Assembly: GCA_935421135.1 (NCBI GenBank)
Contig: OW285189.1
Span: forward strand, 868,001 to 932,000
Direction: 5' to 3'
Length of the DNA stretch: 64,000 bases
DNA from: Bugulina stolonifera
Lineage: Eukaryota; Bryozoa; Gymnolaemata; Cheilostomatida; Bugulidae
This document shows, piece by piece, positions 40,960 through 56,200 of the stretch. Position 1 is the stretch's first letter; each line of letters starts with the position of its first letter. The position numbers and the translations under genes were made by a program. The notes under the pieces are model-generated. The model saw only the letters and a program-made list of their open reading frames with translations. It was not told where the DNA came from and did not search any database.

Positions 40960-41202
40960 CTACAGAATAGGTGTACTGGCAATCAGTTCTACCACACGCT
41001 CATCCATAGCTTGCAACATTTCTAATGCCGATTCACCAGCTACAGTGAACTCACTGACCAGTTTATCTGGAGTATTCAGCTGGCACTGTGCCATCTTGAT
41101 AAAAAGGTGTCCAGCAGGTGTCACCATATGTGAGTGCATCAGCCTCTGCTCCTCTTCAACTTCTACCTCCCGCTCCTCGGCAGTGATGTTTGGGTTCTCG
41201 GG
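40960..41202 (-). CDS. Host gene terminal exon
   Basis: 81 codons including TAG, opening PENPNITAEEREVEVEEEQR (acidic), then LFIKMAQCQLNTPDKLVSEF and a final helix ALEMLQAMDERVVELIAS. Acceptor is ACCATAG. The ordered pattern of the last 50 residues suggests a small conserved C-terminal helical domain. Confidence 0.78.
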   Translation of the reverse strand, partial: PENPNITAEEREVEVEEEQRLMHSHMVTPAGHLFIKMAQCQLNTPDKLVSEFTVAGESALEMLQAMDERVVELIASTPIL

Positions 41203-44200
41203 CTATGGTTAAGTTGAAGATGTTGCCATTATTAGGATGTACAGTATGAGTACATGCATATACATTATGCACCCCAATACATACAGTAATATATATAGGG
41301 CCTACCCCTTAAGCGACATGTACAATATATATGTACAAAAAATGTACATCCGTTATACTACACGTGTAGCATATATTAGTGCTGGGCAGTTTTGATTTGC
41401 ACTTGGGTGCAGTCTTTTTGCTGAATTTTCAAAAAAGCTGAATTATAATGAAGTTTGGTCTTTTACCCTCGGTCCAATTCCGTTTTTTTAATTTAGAGCA
41501 AAAAACAAATTGAACCGGAAGTTTACAATTTTAGGAGTTGTCACACTCCGCTTTTAACTGCAAGAGCGGCCATTTCTTATTTCGTTTAATAAATCGTAAT
41601 TATTAAATACTAATTATTTATAATATAAATACCATAAACTGAGTAAAACTACAACAGTTCATCACTGAGTGACAAGGATGGATGCAAATAAATCTGTATG
41701 CCAAGGATGCCATGGAATTATAAAGATTGAATGGGGCATAACATGAATTCACGTGTAAGCGACACCAGCCATTACCAGAAATGCCGGCCATTTCCATTTT
41801 GATTAACAATTTGTAATTTTTTAATACTAATTATCAACAAAAATATGTAAGCAATAACTACTAGAATTGAGTAAAAACTACAGTAAATTATCACCGGGTG
41901 ACAATGATGGCTGCCGCTAAGTCTGGATGGCAAGGATGACATCAAATTATAAAGATTGAAAGAGGCACAACAGTGTTGCAAACACGTGAATTCATGTTAT
42001 GCGTTTTTCAATCTTCATAATTCAATACCATCCTTGGAACACAGACTTAGCTCCAACCGTCGTTGTTACCCAGTGATTATTTACTGTAGTTTTACTCAAT
42101 TCTAGTCGTTATACTTGCATATTGTTATAAATACTTAGTATTTATTTTGATAATTATGATTTATTAAACAAAGTTAAAAGTGACTGCCATTACAGTTGAA
42201 AGCAGAGTATGACAACTCCCAAAATTGAGTATTTAATTTTCAGTGATTAGGTGTTTATCCTGAATTTAAAAAACCAAATTGAAGCGAGGGGTAGAAGACA
42301 ACTTCGGTATCATTCAGCTCTTTTTTTGAAAAATTAGCAAAAAAAACTGAAGGCAAGTGCAAATCAAAACCACCCAGCACTACACTACATGTACAGTATA
42401 CATGTATATAGGCCTATTATATATACATGTACATATACTTACCAAGGCTGTCAATCGGATGATGCCTTCTATCACTTTGACTATGAATGAGCACATACCA
42501 TTACCGCCATTCCCCTCCTATAAAAATATATACACCAAAATTATGCATGATCACACTAATTGATAGTACCTGCCTTTTAGCAATCAGTAATATTGTATAG
42601 TGTATTAGTACACATACCACATATACATACAATTGTATATGTAATGACTAACGCTGGAAGATGCATGTAATTCGAACAATCTAACCATGAATAATAGTCT
42701 ACCTACCGGACTACTACTACGATTCTGCAGATCTTCACCGTAGCTGGAACCACCATTACTCGTATGCATATGCTCTGCTTTACCTAAACAGCTTGTGGAC
42801 ATGTTCACGGTTGTTTGAGGAGAGGCTTGTAGAGGTTTCTCAGCAGGTCTCAGTGAAATTGATGCTGTCATGGTGACCTTTGAAGAATCATCAGAAATAT
42901 TTTGAGCATCTCTTGTCGTTTTTGGTGATGAGGCAGATAAAGGGGTTTTATGATTGTAACTGTTACAAATGTTTGAAGACGAGATTGCTGAATCCCTACA
43001 TGGTGACAGATGAGAGTTTGGTCTCTGTAGATTCGAACTGTTTGAAGAGGAGCTATTGGTGGGGCCTGGCCTCACTGGAGACGGAGGTTCTGAGTTGTCA
43101 TTAAGGAACGGAATTTTAACCGAGTTAGCCATGTTGTATGATGGGAATATGTTGCTGGGACAAATGTAAGTCTCTGCTTTTGGGGCACCCAAATTTTCAA
43201 TCACGGGAATGTCCTTTGCCAATGTTTCATCGCATGTATAGGTTTCATTTGCTGTAAGCGTAAACCCCGGTATACTCCCTGCCCTAATAAGTGTCTTTAT
43301 ACCAGATGCTGAATCCACTGCAGTGGTAGGAATAATGGGCAAACTTTCAGGAACGATGTCTTGAATAACTTCCTTCCTCCATAGGCGAATATCCTGTGAT
43401 ACCAAATGTATATCTCGAGGAGACCTTGCATCTTCAAAACCTAGCTCTTCCGGGCCAGGTGAGCATCTACCAAGTCGCAGCTCCATTGAATGCTTTAAAT
43501 CATAGGGCTTAAGCAACGTGGGATAACAGTTTTCAAAATGAGGTGCTTCAATAAAGAAACCAGAGTAAGACTTTAAGTATGACAACTGTGCGTCCAGAAC
43601 AATATCCGAACTTAGGGATGGTGTGTCATAGTAACGATTACAATAAAACTTCCAAGCATTTTCAATAGTTTGGGAAACGGTATCTGCTGACATGGGTGAC
43701 AATGGGCGCTTAGATAATCTTCGGCTGTGTAGAGGTACAGTGGCGGCATCTTTAGGTGGAAACGCTGGTGGTGAAACACAACGACTTTTATAGTAAGTGC
43801 TTACCTTATTTGGGCTAGAGTATGATGAACGAGATGAGGATTTTCTTTTGCGGATTACTGGTGAACGAGATTTGCCAGTATCACTGTTCAGCTCACTACT
43901 TGAACTAGGTGAATAAGGGCATATCTCTTTGTGGAGTGAGAGCAATTCATTTGTAGAAGATGAATGTTTTCGTTTGTTAGCTGATTGTGTACGCTTATTC
44001 GGTGATTTCGAACAACTGGCTTGGAAATCTGGTGTAAGATTTTCAGGTTTTGAGGTTACAGTTATTTTAGCATCCAAATCATTGTTCCTTGAAGCCTTCA
44101 AACGAGATGGGTTAATGCCAGATTTAAGTTTTTTATGAGGCAAAAGAGAATGATCCTTAGGGTTAGTTTTAAGATTTTTATACTTCTCCTCAGAGCCCTG

Positions 44201-47200
44201 CTTCTTCGGTGACCTTGATGTAGCGAATGAGGATTCACGAATAGTGAATGAATCAGCCCTGCTCAGGGAAGTTGAGCACGAATTTCCCCCCACTTTAAGC
44301 GATGAATATGATTTACTTGAGTTAGGTTTTAAAGCATATTCTTTAGTCGTGTTTAATTGATCTACAGATTTTGCTTCGGATACTGTGGTTGCTATTTTTG
44401 GCAAAATCGATGAAATAGTAGATTTACTTCCGTCAGTTGCCAAACGAGAGTTTCGCTTATGTGGCGGAGATAAAACAGCAGATGAAATCTTTCTATCCAA
44501 TGATCTTGACCTACTATGACTGCGACAGCTGCTACTGCTACCACTACTACTATAGCTAGACCTAGAGTTTCTACACTTTGAACGAGAATCCATGTATTTA
44601 TAATTATTATAGTGCACATCTCGTGAGTGTCTTTGTGACCTAGATCTTCTATCCCTTGACCTTGATTGTGAATAGGTTGAGCTGTCACTTGAACCAGTCT
44701 CTGACCTTGACCATTTATATTTTGAGCTAGATCTTCGATTTTTAGACCTAGCACGCCTATCTTTAGACTGAGACCCACCATCTTTAGACCCGGATTCTCT
44801 ATATTTGGATCTCGATCTCCTATTTTTAGATTTAGATTTTTCATATTTTGATTTACTCGTTCTATATCTGCCACGCCTTGACCTGCAACTTTTGTCTCTA
44901 GACGATGATGACGTTGATCGAGATGTTGGTCTAGATGTTGATCTAGATGTTGATCTAGATGTTGATCTAGATGTTGATCTAGAATCTCTGGATCTAGACC
45001 TAGATTTTCTACTTCCTTTACCCCTTGGAGCAAAATTTCTAGATAGCCGACCGCCTACCAGGGAGCCATCCTTTGAAGTTGATCTTTTTTCTCTTGTTTT
45101 GTATTTCTTATCACAAGAAGTTGAACTGCCTGTTAATAATGACCTTTTACATCGAGACTTGGCCTTGGATTTAGTTCGATAAGCCTTGGGGATTTTATTG
45201 CTAGCTACCAAATCAGTGCCTGATATTATCTCAGAGTCTTGTATAGTTGAATTTGAATCCGTATTTCTTGCAGAGGATTGACAGGAGGACAAGCTTGGAC
45301 TCACTCCTATTGTAGATTTAGAGTTAGTAGAAGTACAACTAGAACTTGGTTTTAACTCTGAAGTACTTCCGCAAGCAACTTCATTCTTTGAACATTTCCT
45401 ATCAACAGGTTCGCCATTTTTGCCTACAGACTGTTGATTGCGGTTACATTCAGCAATCTGTGGTACAGCTTTAGTAAAACTCACTGGCTTCTAAAATATA
45501 TAACATAAGAATGATAGAACAAATATGAAAACTTGCAAATCTAATCCAAGCATTCCAAAGGCAATCTCATAATATTATATTATGTGTTTGTCATTAAGCT
45601 CTAACAGTAGTAAGTCGGTATACCTCTTCCACTCCAAGGGGTGTTGGCATGCGCTGAACTTCCTTTTTATTTGATGCATCCTTGGATAGCACTATAATAG
45701 AAAATTACATTATTAAAATTTGTTGCACATACATGTATGTATACATCAGTAGACATCACAACATATTGAAATAATCCGAGCATGCTAAGGGTTGTGTCGG
45801 AGGGCCGAGAGTAGTCTATCGACCCAATCCTTTTATTACATGTGCTGAGTTGACTAGCCCAAGTAGCTACTTGTGATTATTGAGACCTGTGGGTACGAGT
45901 GCTCCTTGTTGCTTATGCATTTATTTGTACGATGCTACTCTAGCTGCTGCTACAGAAAGAACTTCCGGCTAGTTCCGGTGAGGGCCAGCCTAGGGCCGGT
46001 CTACATCAGTCATAAATTAACTGCCATAAAAGAAGGATATGAGTAGACATTAGGAGGGACGACTAGGACTTAATAGCAGGCACCAGAAGGCCGATAGCAC
46101 AAGTTTGGACCCCCCAAGGTTGGGTGCCAAAAATATGTACATGTAGGTAAAAATGATGCATACAGTCTATTAAATAATACCATAAGTCAAGTGTAACATC
46201 TACTCGACCTCTGGGCCCATTACAAACAAGAATACATGCACTGACATTGATACGAAATGAACAATCAGGACAATTTAAAGTTTATAGTGAGATTGTCTGA
46301 AACTACCACAATCAGTCATCTTCCATGCTTCATATTTTGCTCCGTATTTAAAATACAAAGGATGGAATTGGCGAAAAATACGTATTTCCTGACTTTCGTA
46401 GGAGCAAGCTCCTTCGAGCGGGAGACGTCGTAGTTCCGAAAATACGTAGGGATTTTTATTGCCTTCGTAGGGTGGAAGTAACATTGTTTGAATTGAAGCT
46501 TACTAATGTACATGTACTAGTTAGTAGCACACTATCTTTGGCTCGCGCAATGGTCTTTACGCTTGTGTACCTGTTTGTTAATAACTACATTATGCTATGT
46601 TGTCAGTTTGGCTGTGCACTCCTTGTTACGGTTGAATTCACATCAGACAACGCGTAGCTATTTTTATCTCCTAAGGTTATTGTACTATGATGTCATAGGC
46701 GGGAACAGTTGAATGCGTGTCCCACAAAACTGTTGAATAAAATACGAAGCATGGAATTGGGCCACTAATGCAGCTTCGTAGGGTAAGCAACTCCCGTCAA
46801 AGGAAAATACGAAGCATGAAAAAGCACTAAATATTACACAACTAAATCAGTATTACATCCCATACGACATGTTTGTAACACCAAATGTACATACCAAAGA
46901 GCCAGACTTACCTTTTGCAGGTCCAGGGAGTTTGCCAAACTTTTTAGGCTTGCCAACTAATTTAAGTGGTTTGAATTTGCCTGGCTGCCACATTGGACAC
47001 TCACACGTCTGCTTGCAGTTTGTCATTAAACACAGATTAGAAAGAATCTAAAAGGTTACATTTTAATTATATTAAGTTCAGCCAGGAGATGAATGAAGCT
47101 GCTCTATAAGTAACTAGATTTCAGCTGGTAACTATCACCTGACATATAACAGTACCAGAGCTAAACTCATGGTTACTAGAATGTACAGAGTGCAAATCCT

Positions 47201-50200
47201 AGCTGATATACGTGTATTTTAGTTGTTTTATAATGCCTGTTAGTGGCAGACGGAAGGTGGGAACTTACATATTACTAATAAAATAGCATTGAACTAACAA
47301 TTGTGGTCACAAGATTGAGGTGTTATGGTGCCACTATTCTCCAAGAATCAGCACTCGAAATAAAAAGGTCCCAACATACACGATGGCATCATTCAATTAA
47401 CTTGTCACGGAAAGGTGGAAACTCATCCACACTTTTCCTCAAATATTCTGTGCCTCAATCAACGCCGAGATTCCAGTAGTTACTCTATTTGTTCTACTGA
47501 TTTCTGCACCCTATATCTTGAGACATTAACATTAGCATCAGTGAATGATTACCAAACCTACACGCACATGTTTGGACTACAGTTATGCTAGGGCCACACT
47601 GACGCGATTTTTTGTGCGAATAGCGAATTTTGGCCAAAGGCGAATTCGCAAATCGCAAATTTTGTGCGAATTCGCGCAAAATTAGCGATTTCGCACTCGC
47701 TGATCTCAATCAGCTAATTCGCAACTCGCTAATTTGTGATTGGCCAATTTTTACTTGTCACGTGTTCAGAGCCACGGATTTTCAATCAATCATGAGTTTA
47801 AATTATTATATTAAAATATTTATTTTAACTGATGAATAAAATGACTACTCCCGTTTGCAAGAATTGTGTAAAACGAATGAAAGTAAGAATAAAATAATTA
47901 TTTTATTTTAATTATATTTTTATTTTACATTTTTCGGAGTTCTAGTTCTGCAGTGAATGAGAAACGTGACCGGGGATAATAATTTTTGATCCCTCATTGG
48001 GTGAAATCAATGCGAATTCGCTTATAGCTTTTGCAGTGTGGCACGCTCGATTATAATTTGCGAAATCGCCTTTGGCCAAAATTAGCTATTCGCAAGAAAA
48101 TTCGCGTCAGTGTGGCCTAAGCATCACAAAATATAAAAGTTTCACACACCATCATGTAGAGACCAACCCAGAGTTCGAAGTGCGGTTACACGGAGTATAC
48201 GGGTGTACCCTCATGTGAGGACTAGTGGTGGAATAAAGCTAGTCTGCTAGTTGTTTTAATAAAGGTATAGCAATAGCGCCCTTACGGACTGCAGCCAGTG
48301 AGCCGCCTTGCTTAGAAACGTTGAGAGGTCGCTAACCTAGTCAATTTAATATTTGAATCAAACGGGTTTCTAAAGTATTTTCCTTTTTGATATTAAGAGG
48401 CTTTACAAAATAACACATGAGAAATAGGTGATAACATGTGTGGCAAACATTTTTATATTAGAAAGTCACTAGTACTACTAGTTACACACAAAATATATAA
48501 CATTTTAGATATTGACAGGAAAACAAATCTAAATTTCTCAAACATTTTCTGCATGCACCGTGTACCCACCTCATTTGTTCCACTTCGAACACTGGACCAA
48601 CCCAAGATTTAATAGTAATAAACTATGCATAATGGGTGTCAAACATTATTTCATGGCAATTAAAATGTTGTGGTGTTATACACTAAGATTAAAATATGAA
48701 ATACCGCTTCACTGTAAATGAAGTTCAAAGCTAAATACCTTGAGATTCTTCTTGTGCTCTGCTGAATTAATATGTGAGCCAGCTGAACGAGGCCTCCAAG
48801 TTTCAGCAGGCTCACGTATTGGACACACCTACACAGTCATTAAAATTAAATTTGAAACATTTCACCACTTTCAGTTTCCACTTATAATTATAGAATCGGA
48901 GTGGGGCATACAGGGATAGCAAGATTATATCTACCACCTCTCTTCAGTAAAGCAACCTATTGGCTGAAGAATAAACACAGTGTCTGATACAATAATAAGA
49001 ATGATATTCAAATAGAAAAACCATTACTGAAGTATTTAATCACTCATACATACCTCGCAGAAGTAATTCAAATGTCTGTATTTGTCTAAACTAACCTAAA
49101 ATGATAAAAAAATTTCACATGTTTACTTAGAATCACACAATTTAATGATACAAAAAAATAGTGAAGAAATATTATGAGCTTTGGCGATTGATTACTGTAT
49201 GGTCGATTACAATACTAATAGTTGTATAACTTTAACTTACGTAATGAGAGAACTGCTGACTAGAGGAGTGTAGCCTCCGATAGAGATGCTGCAAATAAAT
49301 AAATCAGAACAAGAAATTACAATTATACTGAACATTACATAGTCTAAGTATCTTGCCACAAACACAGATTAGTTAGAACACAAATTTGAATTAATCTGAA
49401 TATAATATACATTGTCATTTCAAATGTGAGTAAATAACTGTACAATCAAAGTTATGAAAGAGAATGTTGCAGTGTGAAACTCTAAGAAGAACGTCACGGA
49501 CAACGCAATGAGCAGCGTAACACTTTAAATTGTTTACAAGTGGAAAATGTAAAGACACTGTTGAGCAGATTTGTTTTGGCCTAGTGTCGGTGTTGTCCTG
49601 AAGAATGATTAAACAGAATCGCTGACACTAGACTGGAGGTTAGAAATCAAATCAGTCACTTGTGTTGTTAACACTTGAGCATGTTCACAGTTTGATAAGC
49701 ACTTATGTCTGCAATACTATTAACATGCACATGTAACATGATGCATTGTTTATAAATAATCACCATCTCTTTTAGAATGTTACTGGAGTCTAAATTTAAT
49801 TAGATGGATAACAATGATGACACCATGAAAATGAGCAGCCTTGCTTTAAAATCCGATACAACAATGTAATACATATAGATGGATTTGCAATGGTAATTAG
49901 TGAGCAAAGTAAAAGCGATATAACAACATATGATATAACAACATATGATATAACAACATATGATATAACAACATATGATATAACAACATAATGATATAAC
50001 AACATATGATATAACAACATATGATATAACAACATATGATATAACAACATATGATATAACAACATATGATATAACAACATATGATATAACAACATAATGA
50101 TATAACAACATATGATATAACAACATATGATATAACAACATATGATATAACAACATATGATGTAAATGCGTGTTTAGGTAAATCTTACGAGCATGTGGTG

Positions 50201-53200
50201 TGAAGACTGTACATGCTGTAAGTAGGCATCCACAGAGCTGCATGTAAATGGCTTGGACGATATGCTTGAGGATCTACAGTATGGCACCTGCAGTGTGAGA
50301 AGATATCAAGAATTACAATGCTGAGCAACTTGAGCAGTACATAACAAGTAGGTGTAGGCGCACTGCTACAAAACACAAATCAATATCAACATCGATATGA
50401 ATACCACAAATTGATCAAACCAGTTCTTATCAAATTAATATTTAATATATAATTATAGCATTGACTAGAACTGCTAACTGCTGACTGTATTACCTAACAT
50501 AACCTAGAGTCTCTACTTACTTATGGCGTGATGACATTGTACTAACTAACTAAGATATTATAATATGATGATGATTGATACTAACTGAGGAAGAGAGACA
50601 ATCATGTACAGGAATTGGAAATATCTAACAATGACATAGTTTTAATAGGATGTAGATGTAGGAGACTTACTGTGCAAGTGAAGGATATATCCTGTGGGTG
50701 TGTGGTGGGCTGTGCCTCAATCTGAGCTCTCACCAGCGTCTCGAACCACTACAAGTGATATAACTCTACATGTCAAACCCACCCCCTACACCACAATACA
50801 CAATGGCTGATCTGACAGTGGGCGCTGTCATCACATTATATACAATAAACCTTTACATGTACATGTATACTGGGTATACTGGGATGGTACCGATATGTTA
50901 GTTTGCAGTGTAACCGCTAGACCAAATTATATATTATACTGACCGACTAGTCTTATTCTATGAAAGTCTCAAATAAATAATAACTGTAGAAATGAACTAT
51001 AAGCTCAATGCTTGCACGCTAGGAAGGGTACATTTAGAAACATCTGTGTATCGGTTACATAAACATCTATGTTAGTGTCTGGTTCACCTACCTTAGCAGC
51101 TTTCACTGAGAACCTCACTGTCTTTGACCGTTTACCTAAAAACCATCAATATATTGTTAATAGCTAAGCAACACTGTACGTACCATAGATATTATAATGT
51201 TACAAATAATGATATACAATAAAGAATAGTACAAGTCTCTACTAGTAGCTACAGTTTGGACTGGGATATCATGCAGCTGGTAGGGGTTTCACTGCTGTAA
51301 TACTAAAGTCTGGGGTCTCATGGACAACAAACATGTACGTAGTACTTGTCTAGAGCAATTAAAAAAGGTTTGCCAGTGCAACAGCAGATGATGTAATCTG
51401 CCATAAATTGATCTCAAACAAAGGCAGTCTATGTCATTTGAGTAACCCAGTTAATCTTGTCATAAAGCACATGAAAATGTATTTAATCAATAACTTTTCT
51501 TTTAACCAAGAGTTTATAAATTCCTTCTACACTTTTGATAACGTGCCACTTAGCCAGATATATTCACTTGTCGTTGTATTTTAAACATCAAAGAAGTGCA
51601 ATTAGCAAGAAAAGTTTTGAGGCAGTACTACAATGAGAAGATAACTTCTTCATATCTTCTACAAATTTTAATGAGTGAATGGAGGTAGTGGCTAGTGGGC
51701 ATAGCCTATTTCCCTGTATTTCTCCAAATTACACATAATTTACTTGGGTAAAACAATATAACTACCGAAAGAAAAATAAATAACTAAAACCAACATAAAT
51801 GGTTTCAAATTACATTTCTGCTCATACTAAAGAGAACAACTCAGGAATACTACACAGCCTTTGAGAATTCTTACACTTAATGTGTAGGAGAACTCACCTC
51901 TAGTGGGCTCAGCTATTGAACTTAAGAATGAGAGTATGTCCTGTAACAGAGTGGTATATCGTGTGTTAACTACATTTACATTATATTACAGTAGATATTA
52001 GAATCATAGTACAAACTATGTACATTGGAATAGATTGCTTACATACTAAGGGTGTCCAGTAAAGTCCTGATGTAACTTTAAAAATTTAATACTACACCTG
52101 TTGTTGAGATATCTTAACCAGATTTTGTTTTATTTATAAGTGATTAGTAAAGTTTTTTCACCTGATTTAATACACCTTTATATGAGCACCATTAGTTGGG
52201 CGAGAGACATTAAGGTGATTTTCCATTATTTGCCGTGTTCACTGTAGGATATCCGAATCAATAGTGATAACGGCATCAGAAATCCTTTTTTTAAATCAGT
52301 TAAGTCATGAATCTTTGTTTCATAAATGATAGCTTCCACATAACCCATCAGAAAGAAGTCCAAGGGTGTGATACTCTCAGCTAATCGATGGGGCTAATGG
52401 GGCACCATCACATTGGGGACTGCACGTTTGTCAGTTTCTGGACAAAACATTTCCTGGCCGATGGATTGAAAGAGATGGGCCAATTCCATGGCCACCAGGT
52501 TCACCAGATATCACGCCCTTGGACTTCTTTCTGTGGGGTTACATGAAAGATATTGTGTATAGAACAAAGTTTCATGAGCTAGCTGACTTGAAAAAAAAGA
52601 ATTTCTAATGCCATTACCACCATTGATTAGGATATCCTACAGCGAACACGGCAAAAAATGGAATATCGCTTTGGTGTGCTTCGCACAACTAATGGTGCTC
52701 ATATAAAAGTGTATTAAATCAGGTGAAAAAAACTTTACTAATCACTGATAAAAATAAAACAGATCTGGTAAAGATATCTCAACAACTGGCTTAGTAATAA
52801 ATTTTTAAAGTTGTTTCAGGACTTCACAAACACCATGTATATTATCATAATTATGTAATATACAGGGTGTCCGTAAAGTATAATAATAATATCATATAGT
52901 ACAGTCATAGCTCACATGCATAATATATATTATAGTACAACATATGATATGGTCTAATAGAGTAAACAGCTTACAGACTTCTTATTTACATGAGACTTTG
53001 ACTGTATATGTTCCTCACATGAGTTGGTCCAATCTTCGCCCACACAGAACTGTAAAAAACCATATGATAGTCCATGTACATAGACAATCTACAATACAGT
53101 TAGTGCCTCAGTGGTTAGTAGGACACAGAGGAATATGTAACTGCGTACTACACTGTATGTTCTCTAGCTGTGGTGGTGGGTACACAGAGAGTAGGCACCC

Positions 53201-56200
53201 ATCACACCACTGTGTAATATATCAGTGAAGGGCTACCACTGGACATTATTAAGGTAGTAAAGCCGTGTCTATCATCAGGCACTTGGGGAGGGCATGAACA
53301 TTGCCGAGAATTTGGGAGATTACTGGAGGTCTCAGTGATTTGTCTGAGCTCTCCATTGCCAACTTACTAAAGTCAGAATTGTTACAAAATTTATTAGTTA
53401 GGTTCTATCAGATGAAACTTAAAAATTAAAATTTATTAGCCTAATAGTCAAATTTCAATCCCTCACATTGGATTACCTTCATCTATAATAAATTAATGAA
53501 CAGGTGTTGAAGCCAAAGTGGAAAACATATCTCCTAATAATGCAGGGATTGCTTTGAAGTGAACAAATATATATACAGTGGATATGATATGATATGTAGT
53601 TTAATGTTGGCCTAGTATCGAGCCACCTGTTCATGAGAGGACAACTCCAAACAGACGTTCAAGATCCAAAAGTAGCTAATAATGTACAGTAGATGTAGCA
53701 TTGATCACATTGAAAACCACACAGGAATACAGAGTTGAGTCCAAGTCAGACTTCAAGTCAACAAGTCAAGTCATTTTTTAAAATTTTGGAGGCAAGTCCA
53801 GTCCAAGTCAAGTCAGTGCTGCCTAAAATCAAGTCAAGTCAGTCGTCATGCAAGTCACAAGCCAAGTAAAGTTGAAGCCATGTCAAGTGGAAATGCAAGT
53901 CAAGTGGAAATGCAAGTCAAGTGGGAGAAAACTTCAAAAAAATTTACATTCTCCAAAACATCACTTTTTTTTCTTTTAGTAGACATTCTAATCCATGAAA
54001 AACCTTGCCAAGGTGTAGCTGGGCATGTATGTATGTTATGAAATTATGGTAAAGAATTAGTCTATAAATGTATATTGGCACTACAGTTGAGACTTGTCAC
54101 ATAGTAATATACGTATATATGTATTAGTAACGGTGATACAGTGTTACATACGTGTAGCATATAAACAGCACATGGTACAGTACAGAGTGTCCACGGGCCA
54201 GTCCTGCACTTCCAATCTACAAATCGTAGTAAGTACATTGTATTCACTACTTACACTACACTTACACTACACTTACACTACACTTACACTACACTTACAC
54301 TACACTACACTCACACTACACTTACACTACACTTACACTACACTTACACTACACTTACACTACACTCACACTACACTCACACTACACTTACACTACACTT
54401 ACACTACACTACACTCACACTACACTTACACTACACTTACACTACACTTACACTACACTTACACTACACTTACACTACACTTACACTACACTTACAGTAC
54501 ACTGTACACTACACTTACACTACACTTACACTACACTCACACTACACTTACACTACACTTACACTACACTTACACTACACTCACACTGTGTAGTCTTATG
54601 GACACAAAGCCTAGATGTTACCTGCCGTGTGTATCCTCATAGCTAGCCTTGATATACCCTGCGTGCTGCTATAGTAGCACTGATGAAGTAAAAATGATAA
54701 ATAGGTAGACAATTGAGACCTGTTTTCTATGTTAGCTACACACTGTACAAATTTTTTATCCCAAGTCTAAGTCACAAGTCATTCATGATTCATAGCCAAG
54801 TCAAGTCATATTGATGTGCATGTTCAAGTGAAGTCAAGTCAGCAAGTTGGTAAGTGAAGTCAATTCTATGACTCAACTCTGCAGGAATTTCTATTAGAGT
54901 ATTAGTATTATCACTATCAGGGAGCTAAGAATACACATATATGAACCATTAAACCCGGTAGATACAGACATTTACAACAACCCATGGCTTATTCTAACGA
55001 GAGCCATAGTGGAAACACAACATAAACCGCCACAACTGTAGCTACTATTGCATCAGATAATATAGATGTAGATAAAACCATGAATAAATACATATACTGC
55101 TAGGGACCAAATAACTCTACCACAAAGATGCCAGCACATACCTGTCATGTAACCAAGCTTCTATGTAAAAATACATAATATTACAAAATTAATAAACATA
55201 GAATCAGGCTAAGTCATAGTAACTGCTTGAGTTATATTATGATATTATATGTGGAAAGGACATAAACCCTACATGTAGGCTAGAAAGCTACTGAGAGATA
55301 ATCCAAGAGGTTAGAAAATTTAAATATCTTAGATACGTGATTGGATCAGGTGGTAAATGTATAACTGAAATAAAGAGACAAATTTCAATAATAACCTACA
55401 TGTATGTGTGGTAATTACTTTTGTATGGCAGTGAAAGTTGGACACTTAATAAGGAAATGGGGAGACGACTTGAAGCAACAGAAATGTGGTTCATCAGAAG
55501 AATATTGAGAATATCCTGGAGAGAAGAATTTACAAATGAAGCAGTGTTAATGCAAGCAAATGTTGAAAGATCATTATTAAGAACAATATTAAGAAAGAGG
55601 CAACTACAAATTATGGGTCATGTATATCCACAGAAAGGTCTGGAACATCTTACTCTAACAGGAAAATCGAGGGTAAGTGTCGCAGAGGCAGACAAAGAAC
55701 AAGATACATAGATAGTTTGAATAACTGGATATCAGGAGGTAAAATTAGGAAAGGAAACATAAATTTCATGAGAAAGGCTGATCTGAGGAGTGAGTGGCAA
55801 GACATGATCATTAATGTCTGTTTCAGACCTGGTACCTAAAGAAGAAGAAGAATATGTGTATAGTCTACACTACCTCACAATAGCCACTCTGTTTCTCCAC
55901 TGATGCTGTCAGAGCCTACAAAGTAGGACATATTATAACAGTACCCGGATGTGAGCTATAAACCCCCATCAAAACCAGTTACTGTAAAGGTTGTGCAGTA
56001 TCTAAATGGAATAGGGTTGAAATCTTGGCCTTTCACAGTAAGCATATAGGCTGTAATATATAGCATGTGTAGCATGGGCACTCATAAGCTATTGAACATA
56101 ATAAGGAGTTGTCCACTCTTAATTAAGAATGGACAACTCCTTATTATGCACAACAGCTATTACGCATGTACTAGTAAACATGTGCTTTGTATTTCTACTA

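Noticed and set aside
44392..45033. 213-codon minus ORF with DQHLDQHL repeats and its plus-strand partner with DLDVDLDV
   Set aside because: Shadow frames of the RS-domain exon 17.
49796..50243. Minus ORFs with MLLYHMLLYH and VVISYVVIS repeats, resembling membrane proteins
   Set aside because: These are frame readings of the ATATGATATAACAAC array.
54094..54642. 182-codon plus-strand ORF with HLHYTYTT repeats
   Set aside because: It is translation of the TTACACTACAC minisatellite inside a MITE.
55142..55160. Possible 19-nt exon (KLGYMT) of the host gene with AG/GT ends
   Set aside because: Including it puts the next exon (51898-51940) in a frame with a stop. Without it, phases chain cleanly, so it is likely a chance match.
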